42,027 bases of DNA, taken from positions 1 to 42,027 of the forward strand of contig NZ_JAUQSY010000027.1 in assembly GCF_030580865.1 (NCBI RefSeq), in the 5' to 3' direction. Under the pieces are notes generated by a model. The model was not told the origin of the DNA. It worked only from the letters and a program-made list of their open reading frames with translations, and made no database searches. This DNA comes from Hymenobacter aranciens. GTDB lineage: Bacteria; Bacteroidota; Bacteroidia; Cytophagales; Hymenobacteraceae. Shown here piece by piece: positions 1 through 8,391 of this stretch (the first letter of the stretch is position 1; each line of letters opens with the position of its first letter). A program made the translations under genes and the position numbers.

Positions 1-600
1 GTGTCGAAGCTGCGGCTGAGGGTGTTGCTGGCGGTGTTGCCGTTGCTGGCCCCGTCCACCACCTGGTTGGCGGGCAGCGTCACGCTCACGGTGCTGGCGG
101 GGTTGCCGCTGCCGCTGGCCGTGAGGGTAAAGCTATAGCTGGCGCCGCTGCCCGTCAGGGCGCTGGCCGTGCCGCCGCTCACGCTCAGGTCAGTCAGGGC
201 GAAGCCCGTCACGGGCTCCGCAAACAGCACCGTCACGGTAAAGGCGGCCGTGCCGGAGTTGGCGGGCGCGGTGGTGCTCAGCGTCACGGTGGGCGCCTGG
301 GTGTCGAAGCTGCGGCTGAGGGTGTTGCTGGCGGTGTTGCCGTTGCTGGCCCCGTCCACCACCTGGTTGGCGGGCAGGCTCACGCTCACGGTGCTGGCGG
401 GGGTGCCGCTGCCGCTGGCCGTGAGGGTGAAGCTGTAGCTGGCGCCGCTGCCCGCCAGGGCGCTGGCCGTGCCGCCGCTCACGCTCAGGTCGCTCAGCGA
501 GAAGCCCGTCACGGCCTGCGAGAACGTGGCTGTGACGGTGAAGGCCGCCACGTTGCTGCTGCTGCCGGCCGGGCCGCTCAGCGTCACGGTGGGGCCCTGG
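1..600 (-). repeat. Near-identical 300-bp tandem Ig-domain repeats
   Basis: Bases 1-76 are repeated without change at 301-376, and the following bases stay very similar, giving a 300-bp (100-codon) unit inside the adhesin gene. Further units to about 2350 are more diverged. The near-identity of the last visible units points to recent duplication or homogenisation, and such a stretch is prone to copy-number change and to assembly collapse. Confidence 0.85.
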
Positions 601-3600
601 TTGTCGAAGGTGCGGCTCAGGGTAGCGCTGGCGGTGTTGTCGTTGCCGGCCTCGTCCTGGGCGGCGCCGGCGTTCACCTGCACGCTCACCGCGCCGTTGG
701 CGGCGGGCGTGATGCTGAAGGTGTAGGTGGTGCCGCTGCCGCTCAGGCTGCCGGCCGTGCCGTTGGTCACGGTCACGTCGGCCAGCGAGAAGTTCACCAC
801 TACTTCCGAGAAGGTCACCGTCACCGGAATCGGGGCCGCGTTGGTGGGGTTGGGGGCGGTGCTGCTCAGGGTAGCCGTGGGCACCTGGGTGTCGTAGCGC
901 ACCACCACCGAGTTGCTGGCCACGTTGTTGTTGCCGGCCGCATCCGTCACCCGGTTGCCGGCCAGGCTCACGGTCACGGTGCTGGGCAGGTTGCCGCTGC
1001 CGCTGGGCGCGATGGTGAAGGTGTAGCTGGCGCCGCTGCCCGTCAGGTTGCCGGCCGTGCCGCCGCTCACCGTCAGGTCGTTGAGCGCGAAGCCCGTCAC
1101 GGCCTCCGGGAAGGTGAGCGTGAAGGCAAAGGGCGTGCTGTTGGTGGCGCTGCCGGCCGTGGTGGCCAGCGTGGGCACGGGCCCCTGGTTGTCGTAGATG
1201 CGGCTGATGGTGTTGCTCACGGCGTTGGCGTTGCCGGCCGCGTCGGTCACGGCGCTGGCCTCCAGCTGCACCGTCACCGGGCCGTTGGCCGTGGGCGTGA
1301 TGCTGAAGCTGTACACGTTGCCGCTCACCGAGAGGCTGCCGGCCGTGCCGTTGGTCACCGTCAGGTCGCTCAGGGCAAAGCCCGTCACGGCCTCCGAAAA
1401 GGTCACGTTGTAGGGAATGGGCGCGGTGCGCGTGGGGCTGGGGGCGCCGCTGCCCACCGTGCCCACGGGGGCAGTGCGGTCCACGGTGAGCGGGGTGCCG
1501 CTGGTGTAGGGCGCGTTGCTCACGGTGGGCGCAATGCCCGCGCCGTTGCTCAGGTCGAGGCGCAGGGTGCCGTCGCCGCTGCCGGTGTTCACGGTCACGG
1601 TGCGGCTGCTGCCGCTGCCAGTCACGCCGGCAATGGTGGCGCCGCTGATGCCGCTGGGCGTGAGTGAGAAGCTGCCGGCCGTGACGCCCGTCACGCTGCC
1701 CGAGAACGTGACCGTGAACGTAGCGGTGCCGTCGTTGGTGGGCGTGGCCGTGGGGGTGATGCCCGTTACCGTCACGGGCGGGGCGTAGGTGACGCTGTAG
1801 CTGTTGCTGGCGGCGCTGTTGTTGGCGGCCAAATCCTGGGCCGCACCCGCCGCCGCGCTCACCGTCACGATGCCCGCGCTGCTGGGCGTCACGTCGAAGG
1901 TGTAGGTGGTGCCGCTGCCGCTCAGGTTGCTGGCCGTGCCGCGGGTCAGCGTCAGGTCGCTGAGCTGGAAGCCCAACACGGCCTCCGAGAAGGTGGCCGT
2001 CAGGCTCAGGGGCGAGGTGCTAGTGGTGCCGCCGGGCCCGCTGATAACCAGCGTGGGTGCCTGGGTGTCGAAGGTGCGGCTGACGGACGTGGCGGCCACG
2101 TTATTGTTGCCGGCCGCGTCCACCACCTTGTTAGCGCCCAGCGCCACCGTGATGGTGACGGGCGGGTTGCCGCTGGCCGTGGGCGTCACGCTAAAGCTGT
2201 AAAGGCTGCCGTTGCCGCTTAGGTTGCTGGCCGTGCCGCCGGTCACGGTGAGGTCGCTGAGCGCAAAGCCGGTCACGGTTTCCCCAAAGTTCACCGTGAA
2301 CGGGATGGGCGAGGTGCGGGTGCTGCCCGTGGCAAAGCTACCCAGCGTGGGCACGGGCGCCTGGGTGTCGATGGTGAAGGCGTAAGTGGCCGGGCTCTGG
2401 TCGCTGAGGCCAGTGCTGGTGTTGCGGGCGGCCACGCTCAGGGTGTAGGTGCCGTCGGGGATGGGGCCGAAGGTGGGGGTGGCGCCGTTGTTGGTGTAGG
2501 TGGCGTTGGGGGCGCCGCTGGTGGCGTACTCCACCGGGCTTTGGTCGGAGCTGAACTGGAAGCTCACCGTGCTGTTGTTGCCGATGGCCGGCGGACCGCT
2601 CACGATGGTGGTGTTGGGGGCCGGCTGCACCACCGTAAACGTGCCGCTGCTGGTGGCGGTGCCGTCGGCGTTCTGCACCGAGATGGTGCCGGTGGTGGCG
2701 CCGCTGGGCACGGGCACGGTCAACTGGCTGTTGCTGCTCACGCTCACGCCCGAAGCCGTCGTGCCGTTAAACTTCACCGTCACAGCCCCGGCGTTCTGAA
2801 ACTGGCTGCCGTTGATGGTGACGCTGGTGCCCACCGTCCCACTCGTGGGAGAGAAGCTCGTGATGCTGGGCGTCTCCACTACGTTGTTGATGCTGACGGT
2901 GAAGGCCTTTTCATACCACAGCCCGCCCGAGTCCGTCGTGCGCACCCGCACGGCGTAGCTGTTCTTCACCTCGTAGTTGGGCGAGGTGGTCAGGCTCAGG
3001 TTGCCGCCGCTGATGCTGAAGCTGGCGTTGTCGGTGCTGCCGGTGCCCGTTACCAGCGTGTAGGTGAAGGTGCCGCCCTGCGCGTCGGTGGTCGTGAGCA
3101 CGCCCACTACCCCCGCCATGTTCTCGTTGATATTCCCCGGGCTCAGGAGCAGGTTGGTGGGCGCGGTGTTGGCCGTCCCCACCGTGAAGACGCCGCTGCT
3201 GGTAATCGCGCCGCCGGGCGAGGTCACGCCGATGGAGCCCGTGCTGCTGCCGCTGCCCACCGTGAAGGTGAAGCTGGTCGTCGTGGGCATGCCGATGAGG
3301 GTGCCCGGCGTGCCGTACACCTGGGCCGCCGTCACGGCACCCAGGTTGGTGCCCGTCACCGTGACGGCAGTGCCCACCGGCCCGCTCGTGGGCGTGAAGC
3401 CCGTGATGGTGGGCGCGGGCGGCGTACCGCTCTGCTCGTAGCGGTAGATGGTGCCGTCGGCCCGGCCCACCAGCAAATCCAGCAGCCCGTCGCCGTCGAT
3501 GTCCGTCACGCAGGGCTTGGCGTTGGTGCCCGCCGAGATGCTGTTGAAGCTGCTGGAGAGCTGGCTGACGGTGTAGCTGCCGGTCGCGTTCTGCTCGTAG

Positions 3601-4562
3601 CGGTAGATGCTGCCGGTATTCACGCCCATCAGGATGTCGAGCAGCCCGTCGCCGTCCAGGTCCACGCAGAAGGGCGCGGCGTTGCCACTTAGCTGCAGGT
3701 AGTTGAAGTTGGTATCGATGCGGTAGAGGTTGTCGGTGTTGACGAAGCTCTGCGCCGAGTGGCTGATGATGCCGTCGCCCTTGCCCGTCAGCAGCTCCAG
3801 GTAGCCGTCGCCGTCGAGGTCGGTCATGCCGGGGACGACGTTGCTGGTGGTCGAGATGCCCGACAGGTTGTCGGTCACCAGGTCGAAGGTGCCCGCGCCC
3901 ACGCTCGTCTGCTCGTACTCGCTCACCGTGCCGTCGCCGCGGCCCAGCACCAGGTTGAAGCGCCCGTTGCCCTCAAAGTCCACGATGGCCACCGCGGCCT
4001 GGGTGCCCACGTCGATGATGGCGTTGCCGCTGGTGCGCAGGCTGCCCAGCGCCGTAAAGGCCGTGCCGTTGACGCTCGTTTGCTCGTAGCGGCTGATGGT
4101 GCCGTCGCCCAGGCCCACCAGCAAATCCAGCAGCCCGTCGCCGTCGATATCGGCCACGGCGGGGGCGGCGTTGGTGCCGCCGCTCACCCCGGCAAAGCTG
4201 CTGCTCACCTGCCCGTACGTCACGCTGCTGCTGCGTGTCACCGTAAACTTGGCGCTCGAAAACGAGTACCCGGCGCTGGTCGTCACGTTGATGAGCTGCG
4301 TGGAGGCCGCCCGGGGCACCACCGCCGTAATCTGGCTGGCCGAGTTCACCGTGAACACCGCCGACAGCTCGCCAAAGCGCACGCTGGTAGCGCCCGTGAA
4401 GCCACTGCCGGTAATAACCACGTTGCTGCCCGCCGCCCCACTCGTGGGCGAGAAGCTGCTGATGCCGGGCTGCGCCAGCGCCGGCAGGGCCGTCAGCAGC
4501 AGGAGCAGCAGGCCCAGCCAGCGGCGGCCGGGTAATAAGAAGAGGAGTACGGAGCGTTGCAT
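1..4562 (-). CDS. Giant secreted TIG / FG-GAP / bacterial Ig-like repeat protein, 3' end outside window
   Basis: The frame opens at the ATG ending at 4562 with a clear signal peptide (MQRSVLLFLLPGRRWLG, a leucine run, then ALAQ) and stays open to the left edge, so about 1520 residues are visible and the C-terminus is missing. In order I read a TIG/IPT domain (about residues 32-110), FG-GAP/VCBS-type repeats with D-x-D-G-D-G-x-x-D motifs (about 110-375), a second TIG, a cadherin-like domain (about 460-555), a third TIG, and a long run of Ig-like repeats of about 100 residues. These carry the FSEAVTGFALSDLTV motif (Big_12-like). Such architecture is typical of very large exported Bacteroidota adhesins that end in a T9SS sorting domain; that end is only inferred here. 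The gene has its own promoter with a palindrome (4588-4648). The function is probably surface adhesion, and no ligand can be named. Confidence 0.9.
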   Translation of the reverse strand, partial: MQRSVLLFLLPGRRWLGLLLLLLTALPALAQPGISSFSPTSGAAGSNVVITGSGFTGATSVRFGELSAVFTVNSASQITAVVPRAASTQLINVTTSAGYSFSSAKFTVTRSSSVTYGQVSSSFAGVSGGTNAAPAVADIDGDGLLDLLVGLGDGTISRYEQTSVNGTAFTALGSLRTSGNAIIDVGTQAAVAIVDFEGNGRFNLVLGRGDGTVSEYEQTSVGAGTFDLVTDNLSGISTTSNVVPGMTDLDGDGYLELLTGKGDGIISHSAQSFVNTDNLYRIDTNFNYLQLSGNAAPFCVDLDGDGLLDILMGVNTGSIYRYEQNATGSYTVSQLSSSFNSISAGTNAKPCVTDIDGDGLLDLLVGRADGTIYRYEQSGTPPAPTITGFTPTSGPVGTAVTVTGTNLGAVTAAQVYGTPGTLIGMPTTTSFTFTVGSGSSTGSIGVTSPGGAITSSGVFTVGTANTAPTNLLLSPGNINENMAGVVGVLTTTDAQGGTFTYTLVTGTGSTDNASFSISGGNLSLTTSPNYEVKNSYAVRVRTTDSGGLWYEKAFTVSINNVVETPSITSFSPTSGTVGTSVTINGSQFQNAGAVTVKFNGTTASGVSVSSNSQLTVPVPSGATTGTISVQNADGTATSSGTFTVVQPAPNTTIVSGPPAIGNNSTVSFQFSSDQSPVEYATSGAPNATYTNNGATPTFGPIPDGTYTLSVAARNTSTGLSDQSPATYAFTIDTQAPVPTLGSFATGSTRTSPIPFTVNFGETVTGFALSDLTVTGGTASNLSGNGSLYSFSVTPTASGNPPVTITVALGANKVVDAAGNNNVAATSVSRTFDTQAPTLVISGPGGTTSTSPLSLTATFSEAVLGFQLSDLTLTRGTASNLSGSGTTYTFDVTPSSAGIVTVSAAAGAAQDLAANNSAASNSYSVTYAPPVTVTGITPTATPTNDGTATFTVTFSGSVTGVTAGSFSLTPSGISGATIAGVTGSGSSRTVTVNTGSGDGTLRLDLSNGAGIAPTVSNAPYTSGTPLTVDRTAPVGTVGSGAPSPTRTAPIPYNVTFSEAVTGFALSDLTVTNGTAGSLSVSGNVYSFSITPTANGPVTVQLEASAVTDAAGNANAVSNTISRIYDNQGPVPTLATTAGSATNSTPFAFTLTFPEAVTGFALNDLTVSGGTAGNLTGSGASYTFTIAPSGSGNLPSTVTVSLAGNRVTDAAGNNNVASNSVVVRYDTQVPTATLSSTAPNPTNAAPIPVTVTFSEVVVNFSLADVTVTNGTAGSLSGSGTTYTFSITPAANGAVSVQVNAGAAQDEAGNDNTASATLSRTFDNQGPTVTLSGPAGSSSNVAAFTVTATFSQAVTGFSLSDLSVSGGTASALAGSGASYSFTLTASGSGTPASTVSVSLPANQVVDGASNGNTASNTLSRSFDTQAPTVTLSTTAPANSGTAAFTVTVLFAEPVTGFALTDLSVSGGTASALTGSGASYSFTLTASGSGNPASTVSVTLPANQVVDGASNGNTASNTLSRSFD

Positions 4563-4587
4563 ATGGGACAGAAGTTGAGTCTGCCCG

Positions 4588-4648
4588 CAAAGGTCGAGGG
4601 GGAGGGAAGCGTCTTCCGCACCGGTCTTGTACCCTAAACAGGGTACAA
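4588..4648 (-). promoter_or_regulatory. Class B palindrome plus -7 box (copy B1)
   Basis: The palindrome TTGTACCC-N6-GGGTACAA lies at 4627-4648 and its arms extend without mismatch to 14 bp (4621-4654). Thirty-one nt closer to the gene is GACCTTTG (4588-4595), which fits the Bacteroidota -7 box; the ATG at 4562 follows after 25 nt. The same palindrome core stands exactly 31 nt from ACCTTTG at 36618-36678. The palindrome also lies 7 nt past the stop of the preceding broken gene, so a terminator role is possible, but there is no U-tract. Confidence 0.65.
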
Positions 4649-4661
4649 GACCGGGCGGCGC

Positions 4662-5860
4662 TTACTCCACCGTGAGGCGCTGCACCTGGGCGCCACTCCT
4701 GACGATATACACCCCGGCCGCCAGCCCGCTGGACAATGCCAACTGCGCGGTGCCGCCGGCATCGGCGGTAGCGTGGGCCACGGCGCGGCCCAGGGCGTCG
4801 AGCACTTCCACCGACGCGCCGGCGCGGAGCCCGGCCACGGCCACGCTGGTGCGGGCGGGGTTGGGGTAGAGCACGAGGCCGGCTTTGCTGTCAATGATGA
4901 CGGCCCGCACGGGCGAGTAGCTGGCCGTACCGTCGCGGTCCACGTGCCGCAGGCGGTAGTAGGTGGGCTGGGAAGTGGAAGGAATGGTGGAGTCCAGGAA
5001 AGTGTAGGCCGTGGGGCTGGCTTTGCTGCCCTGGGCTTTCACGTCGCCAATTTGCTCAAACTGCCTGCCGTCGCGGCTGCGCTCGATGTCGAAGCGGGCG
5101 CTGTTCTTTTCGCTGGCCGTGCGCCAGCGCAGGCGGGCAGCGCGGCCTTCGGCCTGGGCCGTGAAAGCCAGCAGCTCCACGGGCAGCGGTGTGCTGCTGC
5201 CCGTCAGGTAGAACTCCGAGAAGTGGTCGGCCACCGTGAGCTCGCTCACAAACCAGCTCACGCCGCCCGCGGGCGTGCTGGCCGTGGCGGGCAGCACGCG
5301 GAAGTCGCCAGCGGCGAAGTCGTTGTTGCCGAGCTGGCAGTCCTCGTTAGCGCCGCTGTACTGGGTGGTCTTGAGGGCGGCTTGCAGGCGGGCCAGCTCG
5401 GCAGTGAGGCCGAAAAGACGCAGGCCAATGCTCTGGCCGGGGAAGGCGTTGCCGCCGCTGGCCGCGAGGTGGAAGTTGCGGTCGAGGTATTTGCGGCCGC
5501 GGCCATCCTGGCGCACGGCGCCGGCCGGGCCGGTGGCCTGGAAGCTGACCGTGACGCTGCCCAGGGCGGCGCGGGTGTCGTGCAGGCGGTGGTGCCGTCG
5601 TACAACTTGAGCACCTCGAAGGCCGGGGCGCTGCTGGTGCTGCCCGCGCACAGCGTCACGCTCATGGGGCTGCTGCCGCTGGCCGCGCCGGCCGGCACCA
5701 CAGCCGTGATAGATGTGGCGGAGTTCACCACCACGCTGCTGGCTGCCACTCCACCAAAGCTGACCGTGGCCCCGCTGGCGAAGCCCGTGCCGGTGAGCAC
5801 CACGGCCATGCCCGGCAGCTCGGCTGCAGGATTAGAAAGAAATAGCGGGCTGCGGCCCAT
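4662..5860 (-). pseudogene. Broken TIG-domain protein with T9SS type A C-terminal sorting domain
   Basis: Two overlapping frames together make one protein. The first begins at the ATG ending at 5860 with a TIG domain (NPAAELPGMAVVLTGTGF...) and runs to LYDGTTAC. The rest (DTRAALGSVTVSFQ...) is in another frame from about 5575 to the TAA at 4662. A single lost base near GCCTGCACGACACC would explain the shift. The C-terminal part has the FnIII-like PLPVELLAFTAQAEG segment and a T9SS sorting domain (LVLYPNPARTSVAV ... GVYIVRSGAQVQRLTVE). There is no signal peptide, although T9SS cargo needs one, so the N-terminus also appears lost. It begins 6 nt after the amber stop of the upstream fibre gene, in the same frame. 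Either it is a remnant fused behind that gene, or the shift is a sequencing error. Confidence 0.75.
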
Positions 5861-5866
5861 CGGGGC

Positions 5867-8212
5867 CTAATCGGCCTGCGTCACGGTGTAGTTCACCGTG
5901 ACGCCGGAAATACTCAGCGTGCTGCTACTTGCGCCGAAGGTGGCCCGCAGGCTATACAGGAACGTGGCATTGTCGATGGCCACAGCCGCCGACGGCGTAA
6001 TCGTAACCGGCGTCTGGAGGGTGTAAGCGCCCGCCGAGGTAAAGGTGGCCAGCTTGGTGACCGCGCCCCGGCTACCCATCCGGTTGGCCACCAGCTCCAG
6101 GGTAATGTAGCTGGCGGCGTTGGCCGTCGATTGGTTGTAGTACAGCAGCAGGCTGGTGACCACGGCGCCCTGCGGCAGGTGCAGGGCCGCGCGCACAGTG
6201 CCGGCCTGGTCCACGTACATCTGCTCAAACGTGCCCCCGGGCGCGTTCAGTATCTTGTTGGTGGGCACCGAAACCCCCACCTGCGCCGTCTGGAAGTCGG
6301 ACGGACCGTAGGAGGCGGTGTAGGCCTTGGCGGCGGCGTAGGTGTAGGCGCGGGCGGCGGGCAGCTGGGCGTTGCCGGCCGCATCCACGCTCAGGCCGGT
6401 GGTGCCGCCGTTGCCCACCAAGGCGTTGGTGCCCAGGTCGAGGGCCTGGGTGGCGGTGTGGTTGCCGAGGTTGTCGCCGCTGGCGGTGGGCAGCGTCACG
6501 CTGCCGCCGTTGGTCAGGGCCAGGGTGCTGCCGCTGAGGCTGAGCTGCTGGGCATCGGTATCGACGGGCAGGGCCTGGGTAGCCAGCGTGCCGGCGGCAT
6601 CGGCCGTGACTACGCGGGTGCCGGTGCCGGCCAGGCCGGGGGCCTGCACCTGCCCGGTGCTGCTCACCGAGAAGGTGGGCGTGAAGCTGCCCGTGGGGAT
6701 GCCGCCCTCGGTGCTGGTGCCGCCCATACGCCCCACCACAAACTTGTCATTGGCGTCGGGCACGTCGCCCACCACCACGCGCAGCTCGCTCTGGTCGGCG
6801 GCCGGGTTCAGGCGGTAGATGCCCACCGGGTCGGAAGTCACGCCCGGCCCCACCCACTCGATGGCCTGGCCCGCGCCCGCGCCGGAGCCGTCGTCGCCCA
6901 GGCGCAGGTTGCCGCGCACGTCGAGCGCCTGGGTGGGCGTGGTGGTGCCGATGCCCACCCGGCCGGTCACGCTGGCGCTGCCCGCCGTGAGCAGGCCGCC
7001 CACGGTGCCGGTGCCGGCCACGTTGAAGTCGGCACTGGCCTGCGGCGTGGCCTGGTTCTGCACGAAGCCATTGGCGGGGGCCGACACGGCGGCCGTGGTT
7101 TGCACGGTGTTGTCGGGAAAGCGGAAGCCGCCCGCGCTGCTGTACACCGTGCCTACCACCTGGAGCTTCTCGGCCGGGGCGCTGGTGCCGATGCCCACGC
7201 TGGCATTGTTGCCCAGCACCACGGTGTTGCTCTCGGTCAGGCTGACGTCGGCGCCCACGGCGGTGGCGTTGGTCAGGCTGTCTGCCCCGGCCAGGAAGCT
7301 GGGGCCGCTGTTGGCGCCCAGCGCCGTGAGGCGGCTGCCGGCCCGGTTGAAGAGGCCGCTACCGTAGCCCACGAACAGGTTGTGGTCGCCGGTAACGGAC
7401 TGGGCGCCGGCGTTGAAGCCCAGGTACTGGTTGTTGAAGCCGGTGGTGTTGGCAAAGCCGCTGCGCACGCCGTCGAAGTGGTTGGCGAAGCCCGTGGTGT
7501 TGGAGTAGCCGCTGTGGTAGCCCAGAAAGTGGTTGCCCTCGCCCGTGGTATTGGCGTAGCCGCTCTGGTAGCCCATGAATAGGTTGCCGGTGCCGCTGGT
7601 GTTGCTGTAGCCGCTTTGGTAGCCGCCAAACACGTTGGCCGAGCCCGTGGTGGTGGCCTGCCCGCTCTGGTAGCCGCTGAAGCTGTTGAACAAGCCTTCG
7701 CCGGCGGCCGAGTCGGGCAGCAGGCTGCGGCCGGCCTGGTAGCCCAGCAGCAGGTGGTGGCCGGGGCCGCGCTGGCCCAGGTTCAGGCCGCCGTCGGCCC
7801 GCACGCCCACGCCCAACCCGCTGATGCTGGTCCCGGTGCCGGTGAGGGCGTTGCCCTGCAGGTTCAGGGCCTGGGTGGCCAGGTGGTTGCCGAGGTTGTC
7901 GCCGGCGCCCAGCAGCTGCCAGTCGGGCGCCGCAGGCGTGCCCGCATTATAGTAGAAGCCGGCCGGCGCGTCGGTCTGAAACACGAGCAGGCCGGTGGCC
8001 GGGCTGGCAATGCCCAGGCGCTGGCTGGCCGTGAGGCGGGGCAGCAGGGCGCCCTTGGCGCTGCTCACGATGTCGAGCGCCGCCGAGGCGTCGGGCGCGG
8101 TAGTGCCGATGCCTACGCCGGGCGTCTGGACCTGGGCGAGAGTGGCCAACGGGGCGGCCAGCAGTAAGAGCAGAGCCAGCAGGTAGCGGCTGAAGGTGGA
8201 GAAGTGAGCCAT
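5867..8212 (-). CDS. Secreted fibre protein with YadA-like head repeats and non-S74 C-terminal tip
   Basis: I chose the ATG ending at 8212 because it gives a good signal peptide (MAHFSTFSRYLLALLLLL ... ATLAQ); the open frame upstream only translates promoter DNA. The product has 781 residues. The conserved fibre N-terminal module follows (VGIGTTAPDASAALDI, LLPRLTASQRLGI, GLLVFQTD). Next are seven 17-residue GYQSGYANTTG-type repeats (about 180-300) that resemble the left-handed beta-roll of trimeric adhesin heads, then an AIEWVGPGVTSDPVGIYRL module (about 425-520). A C-terminal beta-rich domain of about 150 residues ends in SGVTVNYTVTQAD. There is no S74 chaperone and no T9SS sorting domain. 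It is probably a surface or secreted trimeric fibre; the tip may bind a ligand, which is inference. It is first in its unit, behind a class A palindrome promoter. Confidence 0.88.
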   Translation of the reverse strand: MAHFSTFSRYLLALLLLLAAPLATLAQVQTPGVGIGTTAPDASAALDIVSSAKGALLPRLTASQRLGIASPATGLLVFQTDAPAGFYYNAGTPAAPDWQLLGAGDNLGNHLATQALNLQGNALTGTGTSISGLGVGVRADGGLNLGQRGPGHHLLLGYQAGRSLLPDSAAGEGLFNSFSGYQSGQATTTGSANVFGGYQSGYSNTSGTGNLFMGYQSGYANTTGEGNHFLGYHSGYSNTTGFANHFDGVRSGFANTTGFNNQYLGFNAGAQSVTGDHNLFVGYGSGLFNRAGSRLTALGANSGPSFLAGADSLTNATAVGADVSLTESNTVVLGNNASVGIGTSAPAEKLQVVGTVYSSAGGFRFPDNTVQTTAAVSAPANGFVQNQATPQASADFNVAGTGTVGGLLTAGSASVTGRVGIGTTTPTQALDVRGNLRLGDDGSGAGAGQAIEWVGPGVTSDPVGIYRLNPAADQSELRVVVGDVPDANDKFVVGRMGGTSTEGGIPTGSFTPTFSVSSTGQVQAPGLAGTGTRVVTADAAGTLATQALPVDTDAQQLSLSGSTLALTNGGSVTLPTASGDNLGNHTATQALDLGTNALVGNGGTTGLSVDAAGNAQLPAARAYTYAAAKAYTASYGPSDFQTAQVGVSVPTNKILNAPGGTFEQMYVDQAGTVRAALHLPQGAVVTSLLLYYNQSTANAASYITLELVANRMGSRGAVTKLATFTSAGAYTLQTPVTITPSAAVAIDNATFLYSLRATFGASSSTLSISGVTVNYTVTQAD
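7318..7674 (-). repeat. Seven 51-bp (17-residue) head repeats
   Basis: Tandem units of 51 bp encode Gly-(Tyr/Phe)-x-(Ser/Ala)-Gly-x5-Gly-x-x-N-x-x-x, the pattern of YadA-like beta-roll coils. Middle units are closest to each other and outer units are more diverged. Confidence 0.8.
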
Positions 8213-8259
8213 AGCGAGGGAAGGCGGTACCATCCGAAACAGATTGTGAATGAACATGA

Positions 8260-8308
8260 AAAAGGTCGGGGCCAGCGGCAGCCCGGTTTGTCGCATGTTG
8301 ATGCGACA
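8260..8308 (-). promoter_or_regulatory. Class A palindrome promoter (copy A1)
   Basis: The palindrome TGTCGCAT-N4-ATGCGACA occupies 8289-8308. After a 21-nt spacer comes the -7-like box GACCTTTT (8260-8267), and the ATG at 8212 lies 47 nt further. The spacer resembles that of copy A2 (GGGCTGCC..CCGGCCCC). No TTG is present at the position used by the ordinary promoters in this window, which suggests dependence on a bound activator. Confidence 0.75.
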
Positions 8309-8336
8309 CGACCGGGTAGAGCGTCCGCCGATGCAA

Positions 8337-8368
8337 CAACGCCCCCGACTTCAGGGCCGGAGGCGTTG
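8337..8368 (-). terminator. Hairpin downstream of the 8392-10467 gene
   Basis: Arms 8337-8349 and 8356-8368 form a 13-bp stem (CAACGCC-T-CCGGC on the minus strand, two G-U pairs) with a 6-nt loop, 23 nt past the stop codon. The U-tract is weak. A stem of the same design occurs at 24894-24926. Confidence 0.6.
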
Positions 8369-8391
8369 CGCTTGCAGAGGAAAAGGACGGA

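Noticed and set aside
4621..4654. The GTACCC palindrome as a plain terminator
   Set aside because: It is possible in part, since it follows a stop codon closely. But there is no U-tract, and the same core stands 31 nt from a -7 box at both sites, which fits an operator better.
8213..8296. A longer start for the 5867-8212 gene, 28 codons upstream
   Set aside because: It would translate the -7 box region and put the signal peptide behind an unlikely leader. The ATG at 8212 gives a normal signal peptide.
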